Shown: positions 22,818-32,195 of the stretch, piece by piece
How the letters are laid out: each line of letters begins with the position of its first letter
Numbering within the stretch: position 1 is the stretch's first letter
The notes under the pieces: model-generated
The model's database searches: none
Told to the model about the DNA's origin: nothing
What the model saw: the letters and a program-made list of their open reading frames with translations, nothing else
Position numbers and translations under genes: made by a program
DNA from: Trinickia symbiotica
GTDB lineage: Bacteria > Pseudomonadota > Gammaproteobacteria > Burkholderiales > Burkholderiaceae
Assembly: GCF_002934455.1 (NCBI RefSeq)
Contig: NZ_PTIR01000021.1
Coordinates: 62,001-126,000, forward strand
Length of the DNA: 64,000 bases
Direction: 5' to 3'

Positions 22818-23600
22818 CTATCGGCGCGCGAGCAGACTCGCGCAGTAGACGAGCGCCGCGAGCGCGGTGATCCAGAAGCTCGTCGGCCAATCGGTGTAGA
22901 ACGCGAGCGTCACGCCGAGCCACGCTTGCCCGAGCGCGAAGAGCGCCGCAAGCGGGATGCCGCGCGAGAGCCGCATCGTGAGGTTCTGCGCCGCCGCCGC
23001 TGGACCGACCATCAACGTGAAGACGAGCAGCACGCCGACGATTTGCGTGCAGGCCGCGACGGCGAGCGCCGCGATCGCGAGAAACAGCATCGAGACGAAG
23101 CGCAGGGAGACGCCCTTCGCTTCCGCGAGCTCCGGCTGCAGCGTCGCGAAGAGCAGCGGGCGCATGATGGCGCCGAGTGCGATCAGGCTTGCGGCGCCGA
23201 TGCAAGCAAGAATGACGAGCGTCTCCACGGTGACGCCAAGCACGTTGCCGAAGAGCAGCGACGTCACTTGCGTGGCATAAGCCGTGAAGAAATGCAGGAA
23301 CAACAGGCCGCAGCCGAGCGAGAGCGAAAGTACGACGCCGATCGCCACGTCGCGGCCCGCGAGCCGCTCGCCGAGCGCGCCCATCGACAACCCGGCCGCA
23401 AGCGTGAAGCCGATCATGCCCCAGAGCGGCGAGATGCCGACGAGCACGGCACCCGTCGCGCCCGTGAAGCCGACGTGCGACAGCGCGTGTCCCGCGAACG
23501 TCTGCCCCCGCATGACGAGAAAGTAGCCGACGATTCCTGCAAGGACGGCGACGATGCCCGACGCCGCGAACGCGTTGACCATGAAGTCATATTCAAACAT
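22818..23600 (-). CDS. znuB: Zinc ABC transporter permease
   Basis: This 260-residue polytopic membrane protein of the ABC-3 family starts at ATG 23600, eight bases inside the end of the ATPase gene. Segments such as GYFLVMRGQTFAGHALSHVGFTGA and VGVLLVFTLMVGPAAAA are typical of ZnuB/TroC permeases with about eight helices. It is the last gene of zur-znuA-znuC-znuB. Confidence 0.9.
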   Translation of the reverse strand: MFEYDFMVNAFAASGIVAVLAGIVGYFLVMRGQTFAGHALSHVGFTGATGAVLVGISPLWGMIGFTLAAGLSMGALGERLAGRDVAIGVVLSLSLGCGLLFLHFFTAYATQVTSLLFGNVLGVTVETLVILACIGAASLIALGAIMRPLLFATLQPELAEAKGVSLRFVSMLFLAIAALAVAACTQIVGVLLVFTLMVGPAAAAQNLTMRLSRGIPLAALFALGQAWLGVTLAFYTDWPTSFWITALAALVYCASLLARR

Positions 23601-24483
23601 CGTGCGTATGTCCGTGCGTGTGGCCGTGCTGATGGTCGTGACCCTGCTCGTGCGGCCCATCGTCTTCGTGCTCGTGATCGTGCTTTTCGATTTCGACGTC
23701 GCCCGACATCACGAAGATGCGCCCGTTCACCCGCATGACATCGATCGTCGACCCATATAGACGCGAAAGGACGGGCCGCGTGATGACCTCGTCGACGGTA
23801 CCGAGCGCGGCCGCGCCGTTGCCGAGATAGAGGACGCGATCGAGCGCGTTGAGCAGCGGGTTGAGCTCGTGAGCGGAGAACAGGACCGCGATGCAGAGTT
23901 CGCGCTGCACGCGGCGCACGAGTTCGACGACGCCGCGCTGATGATGCGGATCGAGGCTGATGAGCGGCTCGTCGAGCAGCAAAAGGCGCGGCTTGCCGAG
24001 CAGACACTGCGCGATCAGCAGCCGTTGGCGCTCGCCGCCCGAGAGTTCGGAGAGCGGACGTGCCGCAAGCGCCTGCCCGTCGACGAGGTCGAGCACACGC
24101 TCGACGTCGGCGCGCGTCGCGGCATCCGCGCGCGGCAGGCCCCAGCGATGGCCATCTGCCGCCATCGCGACGAATTCGCGCCCGCGCAGGCGCCGGCCCG
24201 CGAGCGCACTGCGCGTTTGCGGCATGTAACCGATCGCCACGTTGCCGCGCGCAACCGCTTGCCCCGCGACGCGGATCGCGCCGCTCGCGACCGGGACGAG
24301 GCCCAGCACGGCACGCATCAGCGTTGTCTTGCCCGCGCCGTTCGGCCCGAGCACCCCGATGAACTCACCCTCGTCGATTGCGAAGCTCGCTTCGTTCAGG
24401 ATGGTCCGGCCGCCCAGCATGAGCGTCGCCCGGTCGAACTCGAGCGCGTAACGTTGCGATGGGTTGGCGTGGGTCGTCATCAT
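23593..24483 (-). CDS. znuC: Zinc ABC transporter ATPase with His-rich tail
   Basis: This 296-residue ABC ATPase has Walker A GPNGAGKTT, signature LSGGERQR, Walker B LLLLDEP and the H-loop SAHELN. After the ATPase domain it carries an unusual C-terminal tail of about 25 residues with some ten histidines mixed with Asp/Glu, including GHDHQHGHTHGHTH, which should bind zinc. In many species the His-rich loop is on ZnuA; here ZnuA lacks it and the ATPase has it. It may act as a cytoplasmic zinc buffer or sensor. Confidence 0.9.
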   Translation of the reverse strand: MMTTHANPSQRYALEFDRATLMLGGRTILNEASFAIDEGEFIGVLGPNGAGKTTLMRAVLGLVPVASGAIRVAGQAVARGNVAIGYMPQTRSALAGRRLRGREFVAMAADGHRWGLPRADAATRADVERVLDLVDGQALAARPLSELSGGERQRLLIAQCLLGKPRLLLLDEPLISLDPHHQRGVVELVRRVQRELCIAVLFSAHELNPLLNALDRVLYLGNGAAALGTVDEVITRPVLSRLYGSTIDVMRVNGRIFVMSGDVEIEKHDHEHEDDGPHEQGHDHQHGHTHGHTHDV

Positions 24484-24490
24484 GGCGTGC

Positions 24491-25411
24491 CTACTGCTGT
24501 CCTCCCAGTGCGGCCGAGAGCTCGTCGAGCTGCGAGAGCATCCATTGCTGGAAAGTCGTGCGCGCCGGCTGCGTCTCGGTCACGCTCACGGTCGGCACAT
24601 GCGATTGATGGGCAAGCTTCAACATTCGCTTGGTAATCGCTTCGATCGCCTGGCTGTTGTAGATGAGCGCATGCACTTGCTTAGTCTTCAGGTCATTCTC
24701 GAAGGCGGCGACGTCGGATGCGCTCGGCTCAGTGTCGTTCATGATCGCAAGCTGAAATCGGTCATTGCGCATCGCGAGGCCGATGGCGTCGGACATGTAG
24801 CCGAATACGGGCTCGGTCGCGGTAACGGGCGTGCCGTGGAATCGGGACTTGAGCTCGGCCACCTTGTCGTCGATCGGCTTCAACGACTCGAGAAACTTAG
24901 TCAGATTCGCGTCATAGTCGGCCTTGTTCGCCGGATCCTTGTCGTCGAGCGCTTTGACCACCGCGCGCGCGACGGCGGGCATTGTTCGTGGGTCGTACCA
25001 GAGATGCGGGTTGTCGCCGCTCTTCTTGCCGACGAGAGCGGCGGCAACGATCGTCGTGCGTTTGGCGCTCTTCGATGCGGCGAGGAGCTTATCCATCCAC
25101 GGATCGTAGGCGGCGCCGTTATAGACGACGAGGTCCGCATGCTGCAATGCGCGCGCCGTCTTCGGGCTCGCTTCGAAGAGGTGCGGATCCTGATCGGGGT
25201 TGCTGAGAATGCTCGTGACCTCGACGTGCTTGCCGCCGAGCTGGCTGACAACGTCGCCATAAAAGTTTTCGGCTGCGACGACGTTGATGGTCTTCGCGGC
25301 TTGCGCGAGCGCCGGTCCGCTCAACGATAACGCCGCAAGGACTGCCACCGCGAGTACGGGCAGCCGGCGCACGCGCTCGGCGGCCCGTCGGAATTTCAAA
25401 GCTGCGTTCAC
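24491..25411 (-). CDS. znuA: Zinc ABC transporter substrate-binding protein
   Basis: This periplasmic protein of about 306 residues has a clear signal peptide (VLAVAVLAALSLSGPALAQA). The family pattern follows: VVAAENFYGDVVSQLGG, DPHLFEASP, NPHLWYDP and, near the end, VPTVSVTETQPA, with conserved His/Asp ligands but no His-rich loop. GTG 25411 is chosen as start because it overlaps the zur stop as GTGA and follows AAGGA. A longer frame begins at ATG 25447 inside zur. Confidence 0.88.
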   Translation of the reverse strand: MNAALKFRRAAERVRRLPVLAVAVLAALSLSGPALAQAAKTINVVAAENFYGDVVSQLGGKHVEVTSILSNPDQDPHLFEASPKTARALQHADLVVYNGAAYDPWMDKLLAASKSAKRTTIVAAALVGKKSGDNPHLWYDPRTMPAVARAVVKALDDKDPANKADYDANLTKFLESLKPIDDKVAELKSRFHGTPVTATEPVFGYMSDAIGLAMRNDRFQLAIMNDTEPSASDVAAFENDLKTKQVHALIYNSQAIEAITKRMLKLAHQSHVPTVSVTETQPARTTFQQWMLSQLDELSAALGGQQ

Positions 25412-25887
25412 GAGTTTTCCTTGGTATTGATCTTCTTTGTCTTGCATTCGCCGCAGAGCCCTGAGAGCTCGACGACTTGCTTATGCACTTCGAAACCGTG
25501 CGCGGGTGCGCTCGCGGAAAGCCGCTCCGCGAGCTCTTCGCCCGGAATTTCCACCGTATCACCGCAGCGCTCGCAGATGAGGAACTGGCTCTGATGCGGC
25601 TTGCCGACCTCGCAGCAGGCGACGAACGCGTTGCGCGATTCGATCTTGTGGACGAAGCCGTGCTCGACGAGAAAGTCGAGCGCACGGTAGACGGTGGTCG
25701 GCGGCACGCGGCCGCGCTCGGGCTCGAGCGCCGCAAGGAGGTCGTAGGCGCCGATCGGCCGGGCCGCGACGACGACGAGCGCGTAGACCTGCCGGCGCAG
25801 CGGCGTCAGCGCCAGGCCGTGCTCGGCCGCGAATGCGTCGGCGCGGGCGAGCTGTTCGGAGACGGAATGGACGGCGGCGGCTGACAT
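25408..25887 (-). CDS. zur: Fur-family zinc uptake regulator
   Basis: This 159-residue protein has the winged-helix of the Fur family (LTPLRRQVYALVV, PPTTVYRALDFLVEHGFV) and C-terminal metal sites with two Cys pairs (CERCGD and CGEC). Its place at the head of the znu operon identifies it as Zur. ATG 25887 is preferred because the alternative ATG 25929 lies within the Zur-box-like palindrome. Confidence 0.9.
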   Translation of the reverse strand: MSAAAVHSVSEQLARADAFAAEHGLALTPLRRQVYALVVVAARPIGAYDLLAALEPERGRVPPTTVYRALDFLVEHGFVHKIESRNAFVACCEVGKPHQSQFLICERCGDTVEIPGEELAERLSASAPAHGFEVHKQVVELSGLCGECKTKKINTKENS

Positions 25888-25918
25888 GGCATCGTTCTCG
25901 TTCGGGCAACAACCGAGA

Positions 25919-25933
25919 TGATATAACATATCA
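25919..25933. promoter_or_regulatory. zur: Zur-box-like palindrome
   Basis: TGATATAACATATCA, with perfect 6-bp arms and a 3-bp centre, lies 32 bp upstream of the zur start in otherwise GC-rich DNA. It resembles the AT-rich Fur/Zur box and would give zinc-dependent autoregulation of the operon. Confidence 0.65.
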
Positions 25934-25974
25934 CCGCCGGCTGCGACCGGGGCGAGCGGCTATGCCGCCAAGCT

Positions 25975-26853
25975 CTAAAGCACCGTACGCACGTGCCAAA
26001 GCTCGGGGAACAGCACGACGTCGAGCATCTTGCGCAGATAGGGCGCGCCGCTCGTGCCTCCCGTGCCTTGCTTGAAACCGATGATCCGCTCGACGGTCGT
26101 CACATGCCGAAAGCGCCACTGGCGGAATGCGTCTTCGAGATCGACGAGCTCCTCGGCCATCTCGTAGAGCTCCCAGTGCTTCGACGGATTGCGATAAACC
26201 TCGAGCCATGCCGCTTCGACCGTCGCGTCGTGGACGGTCGGTTGCGTCCAATCGCGCTCGAGCCGTGCGGGATCGATCGTGAATCCGCGCCGCGCCAGCA
26301 GGCGCACGACTTCGTCATAGAACGACGGCGCCTGGAGCGCGGCGCGCACGAGCGCCAACACATCGGGACGATGCTCATGCGGCTTGAGCATCTGGACGTT
26401 CTTGTTGCCGAGCAGGAATTCGATCTGGCGGTACTGATACGACTGAAACCCCGACGAGGCTCCCAGATAGGGCCGCATGGCCGTGTACTCCGACGGCGTG
26501 AGCGTGGCGAGCACGTTCCACGCCTGGACGAGCTGCTCGAGAATGCGCGAAATGCGCGCCAGCATCTTGAAGGCTGGCGGCAATGCATCGCGCTTCACGC
26601 AATCGAGCGCGGCACGCAGCTCGTAGAGTCCGAGCTTCATCCAGAGCTCGCTCGTCTGATGCTGGACGATGAACAGCATCTCGTTGTGATCGGGCGAGAG
26701 CGGGTGTTGCGCCGAGAGAATGCGATCGAGTGAAAGATAGTCGCCATAGCTCATCGATTTCGAGAAGTCGAGCTGTGCGCCGTGCCAGCCGTTCGTCGAT
26801 TGCGATTGATTCGAGGCGTCGGGCAGATCGGGCAACGCCATGTGATCATTCAT
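25975..26853 (-). CDS. kynA: Tryptophan 2,3-dioxygenase
   Basis: This 292-residue haem enzyme opens the indole ring of tryptophan to give N-formylkynurenine. Family motifs are [42 protein letters not shown] and, near the C-terminus, [18 protein letters not shown]. It is the third gene of kynB-kynU-kynA and lies 79 bp after kynU. Confidence 0.95.
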   Translation of the reverse strand: MNDHMALPDLPDASNQSQSTNGWHGAQLDFSKSMSYGDYLSLDRILSAQHPLSPDHNEMLFIVQHQTSELWMKLGLYELRAALDCVKRDALPPAFKMLARISRILEQLVQAWNVLATLTPSEYTAMRPYLGASSGFQSYQYRQIEFLLGNKNVQMLKPHEHRPDVLALVRAALQAPSFYDEVVRLLARRGFTIDPARLERDWTQPTVHDATVEAAWLEVYRNPSKHWELYEMAEELVDLEDAFRQWRFRHVTTVERIIGFKQGTGGTSGAPYLRKMLDVVLFPELWHVRTVL

Positions 26854-26932
26854 TTCGGTGTCCTCATCATGTTCCGGTCAGTGCCGCTCATGGAGCGGCC
26901 TTCCCCCTCACGACATCATTTGCCGATCGATC

Positions 26933-28183
26933 TCAGGTAACTGAATGGCGTGCGGCGAACTCGGGCGCGCGCCAGCTTTCGTTCGCGAGAATATCGCGCA
27001 GCGTTTCCACCGCGTCCCAGACATCGACGAACCGCGTATAGAGCGGCGTGAAGCCGAAGCGCAGGACATGCGGCTCGCGATAGTCGCCGATCACGCCGCG
27101 CGCAATCAGTGCTTGCATGACCTCATACCCGTGCGGGTGCGCGAAACTCACGTGCGAGCCGCGTTGGGCGTGAGCGCGCGGTGTCACGAGCGTCAGCGCA
27201 TGGCCGGCGCAGCGCGATTCCACGAGCTCGATGAAGCGATCGGTCAGCGCAAGCGATTTGTGCCGCACGGCCCCGATGTCCGTCTCGAGAAAGACGTCGA
27301 GCCCGGCTTCGACGAGCGCCATCGAGACGATCGGCTGAGTGCCGCAAAGAAACCGCCCGATGCCTTGGTCGGGTGCATAAACGGCATCCATCGCGAACGG
27401 CGCGCGATGTCCCCACCAGCCCGAGAGCGGCTGCGAGATCGCGTCCTGGTGGTGCTTGGCGACCCACGCGAAGGCCGGGGCGCCCGGCCCGCCGTTCAGA
27501 TACTTGTAGGTACAGCCGACGGCGAAGTCGGCGCCCGCGCCGCGCAGATCGACAGGGACGGCGCCCGCCGAGTGCGCGAGGTCCCAAAGCGCAAGCGCGC
27601 CCGCTCGATGGGCGATCTTCGTCAGCGCCGTCATGTCGTGCATGTAGCCCGTGCGGTAGTTGACGTGCGTGAGCATCACGACGGCCGTTTGATCGTCGAT
27701 CGCTTCGGGCAGCTCGGCGGGGTCGTCGACGAGGCGTAGCACGTGCCCTCGATCGAGCTGATCGATGAGCCCTTGCGCGATATAGAGATCGGTCGGAAAG
27801 TTGGCGCGCTCGGAGACGATCACCCGGCGCTTGCCGTCGCGTGCCGCGGCGAGCCTCAGCGCGGCCGAAAGCAGCTTGAAGACGTTGATCGAAATGGTAT
27901 CGGTCACGACGATCTCGCCCGCACCGGCACCAACGAGCGGTGCGAGCTTGTCGCCGAGCCGCCGCGGCAGCGCATACCATCCGGCCGCGTTCCAGCTGCG
28001 AATGAGCCCGTCGGCCCATTCCTCGCCGATGACGGCCTGGGCGCGCGCGGCGGCGGCGAGCGGCGGCACGCCGAGTGAATTGCCGTCGAGATAGATCACT
28101 TGCGGGTTCAGTGCAAACCGGCTGCGCAGGTCGGCAAGAGGGTCGTCGCGATCGAGCGCGAGTGCTTCTTCACGGGTTTTCAT
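26933..28183 (-). CDS. kynU: Kynureninase
   Basis: This 416-residue PLP enzyme cleaves kynurenine to anthranilate and alanine. [13 protein letters not shown] near the N-terminus and the PLP-lysine region [15 protein letters not shown] match the family. It starts at ATG 28183, 94 bp after kynB. Together with kynA and kynB it converts tryptophan to anthranilate. Confidence 0.95.
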   Translation of the reverse strand: MKTREEALALDRDDPLADLRSRFALNPQVIYLDGNSLGVPPLAAAARAQAVIGEEWADGLIRSWNAAGWYALPRRLGDKLAPLVGAGAGEIVVTDTISINVFKLLSAALRLAAARDGKRRVIVSERANFPTDLYIAQGLIDQLDRGHVLRLVDDPAELPEAIDDQTAVVMLTHVNYRTGYMHDMTALTKIAHRAGALALWDLAHSAGAVPVDLRGAGADFAVGCTYKYLNGGPGAPAFAWVAKHHQDAISQPLSGWWGHRAPFAMDAVYAPDQGIGRFLCGTQPIVSMALVEAGLDVFLETDIGAVRHKSLALTDRFIELVESRCAGHALTLVTPRAHAQRGSHVSFAHPHGYEVMQALIARGVIGDYREPHVLRFGFTPLYTRFVDVWDAVETLRDILANESWRAPEFAARHSVT

Positions 28184-28277
28184 GGCGAGAACGAGAGAAC
28201 GTAAGAGTAATCAGTTGGCGTTGTTCGATACGACCGAGGGCAATCCGCTTGGCGAAGCGATAGGACGGACACTCGAC

Positions 28278-28922
28278 TCAACGGCGCCCGGACGGCAGCG
28301 AACGCAGCACGGCACGCACGGGGCTCGCGTCGAGCGTCGCGAACTTGAGCGGCAGCGCGATCAATTCATAATCGCCGGCCGCGACGGCATCGAGCACGAG
28401 TCCTTCCAGTATCACCATGCCATGAGCGCGCACACGGCGGTGCGCATCCATTGTTTTGGACTCCTGAGGATCGAGCGACGGCGTGTCGATGCCGATGAGT
28501 GTCACGCCGCGCTCGGCCAGCAGGTCGATCGTCTCCGGCGCGACCGCGCAAAAGTCACTGTCCCAGTGAGCGAGCGGCGCTTCCGCATAGGTGCGCAGCA
28601 AGACGCGCGGCGGCAGTGGGCCGCCGAGATGCGCCGCAAGATGCTCGGGGCGGACTCGTGGCGCGGCGCCGATGCAATGAATCACGCGGCAGGCGCCGAG
28701 ATACCGATCGAGCGGCACGGCACCAATCGCGGCGCCGTCAGCGTCGTAGTGCAGTGGGGCGTCAGCATGGGCGCCTGTGTGCGGCGAAAGCGTGAGCCGC
28801 GCCACGTTGACGGGCGAACCGGCTTCCATTTTCCACACGCGTTCTATGTGCACGGCCGTGTCGCCCGGCCAGACTGGCGTCGAGCAATCGATGGCCGGCG
28901 AGATGTCCCAGAGCGTCTCCAT
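28278..28922 (-). CDS. kynB: Kynurenine formamidase (arylformamidase)
   Basis: This 214-residue metal-dependent cyclase-family hydrolase has [15 protein letters not shown], the metal-binding signature of bacterial KynB, plus [12 protein letters not shown]. It removes the formyl group from N-formylkynurenine. It is the first gene of the operon, divergent from kynR. Confidence 0.93.
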   Translation of the reverse strand: METLWDISPAIDCSTPVWPGDTAVHIERVWKMEAGSPVNVARLTLSPHTGAHADAPLHYDADGAAIGAVPLDRYLGACRVIHCIGAAPRVRPEHLAAHLGGPLPPRVLLRTYAEAPLAHWDSDFCAVAPETIDLLAERGVTLIGIDTPSLDPQESKTMDAHRRVRAHGMVILEGLVLDAVAAGDYELIALPLKFATLDASPVRAVLRSLPSGRR

Positions 28923-29047
28923 ACCCTATCCGCGTAGTCGATCTGGCGATGATAGGCGCCTCTTCGCGCAATGTGCTTGCGATATCGGCGAGCAAAGTGA
29001 CGCGTCTTAGAACATAATTCGAGATCCGACAGAAAAAGGGGCCAAAA

Positions 29048-29536
29048 ATGACTGCGATCTCGCTCGATGCCACCGATTGCCGGATCCTGAGCGTGCTGCA
29101 GAACGAAGGGCGCATCAGCAACCTGGACCTGGCCGAACGCATTTCCCTTTCGCCGTCCGCGTGCCTGCGCCGGCTGCGCCTGCTCGAGGAGCAAGGCGTG
29201 ATCGAGCGCTATCGCGCGTGTCTGAACCGCGAGGCGCTCGGCTTCGAGTTGGAGGCGTTCGTGCAGGTATCGATGCGTAACGACCAAGCCAACTGGCATG
29301 AGCGCTTTGCGGAGGCGGTGCGCGAGTGGCCCGAGGTCGTGGGCGCGTTCGTCGTGACAGGTGAAACGCATTACCTGCTGCACGTGCTCGCGCAAAGCCT
29401 CAAGCACTACTCGGATTTCGTGCTGACCAAGCTCTACAAGGCGCCCGGCGTCATGGATATTCGCTCGAACATCGTCTTGCAGACGCTCAAGGAAGATGCT
29501 GGCGTACCCGTGATCGTTCGAGAGGCGCAGCGGTAG
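29048..29536 (+). CDS. kynR: Lrp/AsnC-family regulator of the kynurenine pathway
   Basis: This 162-residue Lrp/AsnC regulator has a helix-turn-helix (ISNLDLAERISLSPSACLRRL) and a RAM effector domain (VVGAFVVTGETHYLLHV). It is divergent from kynBUA, the position of KynR in Burkholderia and Pseudomonas, where kynurenine is the inducer. The 125-bp gap contains AT-rich GAACATAATTCGA near kynR and a TTGC-N11-GCAA palindrome, which could be its sites, though neither is strong evidence. Confidence 0.88.
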   Translation: MTAISLDATDCRILSVLQNEGRISNLDLAERISLSPSACLRRLRLLEEQGVIERYRACLNREALGFELEAFVQVSMRNDQANWHERFAEAVREWPEVVGAFVVTGETHYLLHVLAQSLKHYSDFVLTKLYKAPGVMDIRSNIVLQTLKEDAGVPVIVREAQR

Positions 29537-29657
29537 GACGCTAACGCGGGGCGGCGCGCTCGGCCGCATCCGCGCCAATTCGTCCCGCAAAGAGCGCGCG
29601 AGAGACGTGACTCAGGCCGTTGTGCCTTGTCCGGTCTCGTCTTGGCGGCGCCGCTCG

Positions 29658-30167
29658 TCACAGCGGCTTCAATCCGTGAAAGCCGCCGCCGTGAAAAACG
29701 AGCGGCGCCATTCCGGCGGCGTCGGGGTGCAAGCCGCAACGCTCGACTTCTCCCACGAAGATGACGTGGTCGCCTTCTTCGTAGCGGCTGCGGTTGTGGC
29801 ATTCGAACCAGGCGAGCGCGCCGTCGAGAACGGGCATGCCGCTATCGCCGGCCGCGTGCGAGACGCCCGCGAAACGATCGCCCTTGACGGTTGCAAAGCG
29901 TTGGCAGAGCTCGAATTGCGAATCCGACAGCACATTGACGACGTAATGACTATTGGTCCGGAAGACCGGCATCGAAGCCGATTTCGTCGCGAGGCTCCAG
30001 AGCACGAGCGGCGGATCGAGCGAGACCGAGTTGAACGAGCTCGCGGTAATGCCGATCAGTTGTCCGGACGATGAGCGCGTAGTGATGACGGTCACGCCGG
30101 TCGCGAATTGAGCGAGTGCGCGACGGAACGAAGTCGAATCGAAGTTCGGGGGGCTGGCGCGTTTCAT
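29658..30167 (-). CDS. Flavin reductase family protein (FMN-binding split barrel)
   Basis: This protein of about 169 residues starts at ATG 30167 (alternative GTG 30176). FRRALAQFATGVTVITTR, GITASSFNSVSLDPPLVLW and HVIFVGEVE are typical of flavin reductases that feed reduced flavin to two-component monooxygenases. No monooxygenase is adjacent, so the partner is unknown. Confidence 0.88.
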   Translation of the reverse strand: MKRASPPNFDSTSFRRALAQFATGVTVITTRSSSGQLIGITASSFNSVSLDPPLVLWSLATKSASMPVFRTNSHYVVNVLSDSQFELCQRFATVKGDRFAGVSHAAGDSGMPVLDGALAWFECHNRSRYEEGDHVIFVGEVERCGLHPDAAGMAPLVFHGGGFHGLKPL

Positions 30168-30513
30168 CAGGCGCACGCTCCGTGTTTTCTTTGCCGGCCT
30201 TGGAGGGTCGGCGGTCGCGGCGTCTTAGGCGGCAGCAAATGAGAAACCATGGCATGAATGGGCAGATATCCGAGATTTTAATGGAATCCGGACGTTCCGC
30301 CCGCGACCCGCGTCGGCGGGATGGCATCAAGAACGGTTGCGCAGGCGGCGGCGCCGGCTCCTGCGGCCGTCCGCAACCAAGCGAAGGAAAGGCCACTTGG
30401 CGTCGTCGAACTGCACGGTTGCGGTCGCGGGCACGAAAAACGCACTAAGCTGTGTGGGCGGCGAGATTCGCCGCCGCATCGACCGTTCCCTGAAAATCGA
30501 AGGAGCAGCAGCC
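30168..30513. other. Intergenic region between flavin reductase gene and msrA
   Basis: About 346 bases between divergent genes. I see no supported gene, strong promoter or repeat, apart from the AAGGAG ribosome site of msrA at about 30500. An open frame extends msrA upstream to 30337 but has no start signal. Confidence 0.4.
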
Positions 30514-31065
30514 ATGTCTGAGGCAAGCGAAACCGCCACGCTGGGCGGCGGATGTTTCTGGTGTCTCGAGGCAGTCTATCTCGATGTCGACGGCGTGAAG
30601 TCCGTCGAGTCGGGCTATGCGGGCGGCACTGTCGAGCGGCCCACTTACGAGCAGGTTTGCGATGGCGATACGGGGCATGCCGAAGTCGTCAAAGTCGAGT
30701 TCGATCCGGTCAAGATCAGCTATCGCGAGATTCTGCAGATCTTTTTCTCCATTCATGATCCGACCCAGCTCAACCGGCAGGGCAACGATGTCGGCACGCA
30801 GTATCGCTCTGTCATTTTCACTCACTCGGACGCGCAGCGCGAAACCGCCGCGGAATTGATTCGCGAGCTCACGCGTGAAGCCCTCTTCGATCGGCCGATC
30901 GTCACGCAAATCGAGCCGCTTGACGGCAATTACTGGCCGGCCGAAGCCTATCATCAGAATTATTTCGCTCAGCATCCGGACCAGGGGTATTGCACGTTCG
31001 TCGTTGCCCCGAAGGTCGCGAAGTTCCGCGCCAAATTCGCCGCCTGGATGCGCCCCGGCGCGTGA
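30514..31065 (+). CDS. msrA: Peptide-methionine (S)-S-oxide reductase
   Basis: This 183-residue enzyme repairs methionine S-sulfoxide in proteins. The catalytic motif GGGCFWCLEA has the nucleophilic Cys14. GYAGG, the YHQNYF segment and the C-terminal QGYC complete the family pattern. It starts at ATG 30514 after AAGGAG. Its stop lies 2 bp from the convergent DUF72 gene. Confidence 0.95.
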   Translation: MSEASETATLGGGCFWCLEAVYLDVDGVKSVESGYAGGTVERPTYEQVCDGDTGHAEVVKVEFDPVKISYREILQIFFSIHDPTQLNRQGNDVGTQYRSVIFTHSDAQRETAAELIRELTREALFDRPIVTQIEPLDGNYWPAEAYHQNYFAQHPDQGYCTFVVAPKVAKFRAKFAAWMRPGA

Positions 31066-31067
31066 GA

Positions 31068-32165
31068 CTAGTTGCGCGCACACGCCGCCGCGATTTCGCG
31101 CGCAAGCGCCAAGCAAGTGAGCGGTGCCGAGCCTTCGGCCTTGTTGTTCGCGACGATGAGGACGGGTTGCCCCGCGAGCGCGTAACGGGCGGCCAACTCG
31201 GCCAGCGCCGATCGCGTGCCCGGATCCTCGTCGACGAGCCGGTTGAACGGCTCGTATTTCGCTCTCGCCTGCTCGTACTTGAAGCCGCCATGAAGGCTCC
31301 AGCGGACGATGAGCGGCCCGGCGGGCACGTCCCCGTCGAGGAGCGCTAGCGCGGCCGCCTGACGTAGCGGATGGGGCATGCGCGCATGCAATCCGACGCA
31401 GTACCGCGCACCGCGCTCGCGCAACATCCGAACGAACCGCGGCGTGAGAAGGCACGCGTCGCGAATCTCGACCGCATAGCAAGAGGCCGGCATGCCGCCG
31501 GCGGCTTGGGGCAGCGCGGGCAAGGCGGCGAGAAAGTCCGCGAGCCGGGCGACGAACGCGGCGGGATCCGCCAGCATGCGCTCGGGCAGCGGCGGAAACT
31601 GGAATACGAGTGCGCCGGCTTTTGCGCCGAGGCCGGCGAGGCACGGCTCGACGAATTCGCTTGCCGCGAGCCGCGCATCGAGAAAGCAAGGATTGTCGGC
31701 GACAGGCTCGCCGCGCTCGGCGCGCAGCGTCGCGTCGGTGACGGAAGCAGGCGCTTTGACGATGAAGCGAAAGTCGTCGGGCACCTGTTGGGCATAGCGA
31801 AGATAGTCGGCGATGCTGAGCGGCGCGTAGAACGAGCGGTCGATGCTGACCGTGCGCAGCAGCGGATGCGCGCCGTAGGCGGTAAGCCCATCGCGCGCGA
31901 GCTTCGAATCGCTGTAGGCATCGCCGTAGACGATGCCCTCCCAGCCCGGAAAGGACCATGACGAGGTGCCGAGGTGCACTTGCGGCGGCAATCCGGCAGC
32001 CGCCGCGAGTGCATCGGCCGAGGCGGGCGCGGGCAAAATCTCACGTGCGCGGCGCTTCGGCTTGGCGGGCTCCGTGCGCGGCGCCGCCGTTGCCAGCGTC
32101 GGCGGCGCCCCGAACAGGTCCAGTTGCGGCTTCAGTGGCGGATCGTCTTCTCTTTCGTCCATCAA
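31068..32165 (-). CDS. DUF72 domain protein (YecE-like)
   Basis: This 365-residue protein has a Pro/Ala-rich N-terminal extension of about 60 residues, then a DUF72 TIM-barrel-like domain. Markers are HLGTSSWSFPGWEGIVY, FYAPLSIADYLRYAQQVPDDF, FRFIVKAP and VFQFPP. The function is unknown; the fold resembles sugar-phosphate isomerases. It lies 30 bp after the cfa gene and is probably co-transcribed with it. Confidence 0.85.
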   Translation of the reverse strand: MMDEREDDPPLKPQLDLFGAPPTLATAAPRTEPAKPKRRAREILPAPASADALAAAAGLPPQVHLGTSSWSFPGWEGIVYGDAYSDSKLARDGLTAYGAHPLLRTVSIDRSFYAPLSIADYLRYAQQVPDDFRFIVKAPASVTDATLRAERGEPVADNPCFLDARLAASEFVEPCLAGLGAKAGALVFQFPPLPERMLADPAAFVARLADFLAALPALPQAAGGMPASCYAVEIRDACLLTPRFVRMLRERGARYCVGLHARMPHPLRQAAALALLDGDVPAGPLIVRWSLHGGFKYEQARAKYEPFNRLVDEDPGTRSALAELAARYALAGQPVLIVANNKAEGSAPLTCLALAREIAAACARN

Positions 32166-32195
32166 GACACTTGGCCGCGCGACGCGGTCGAACGC

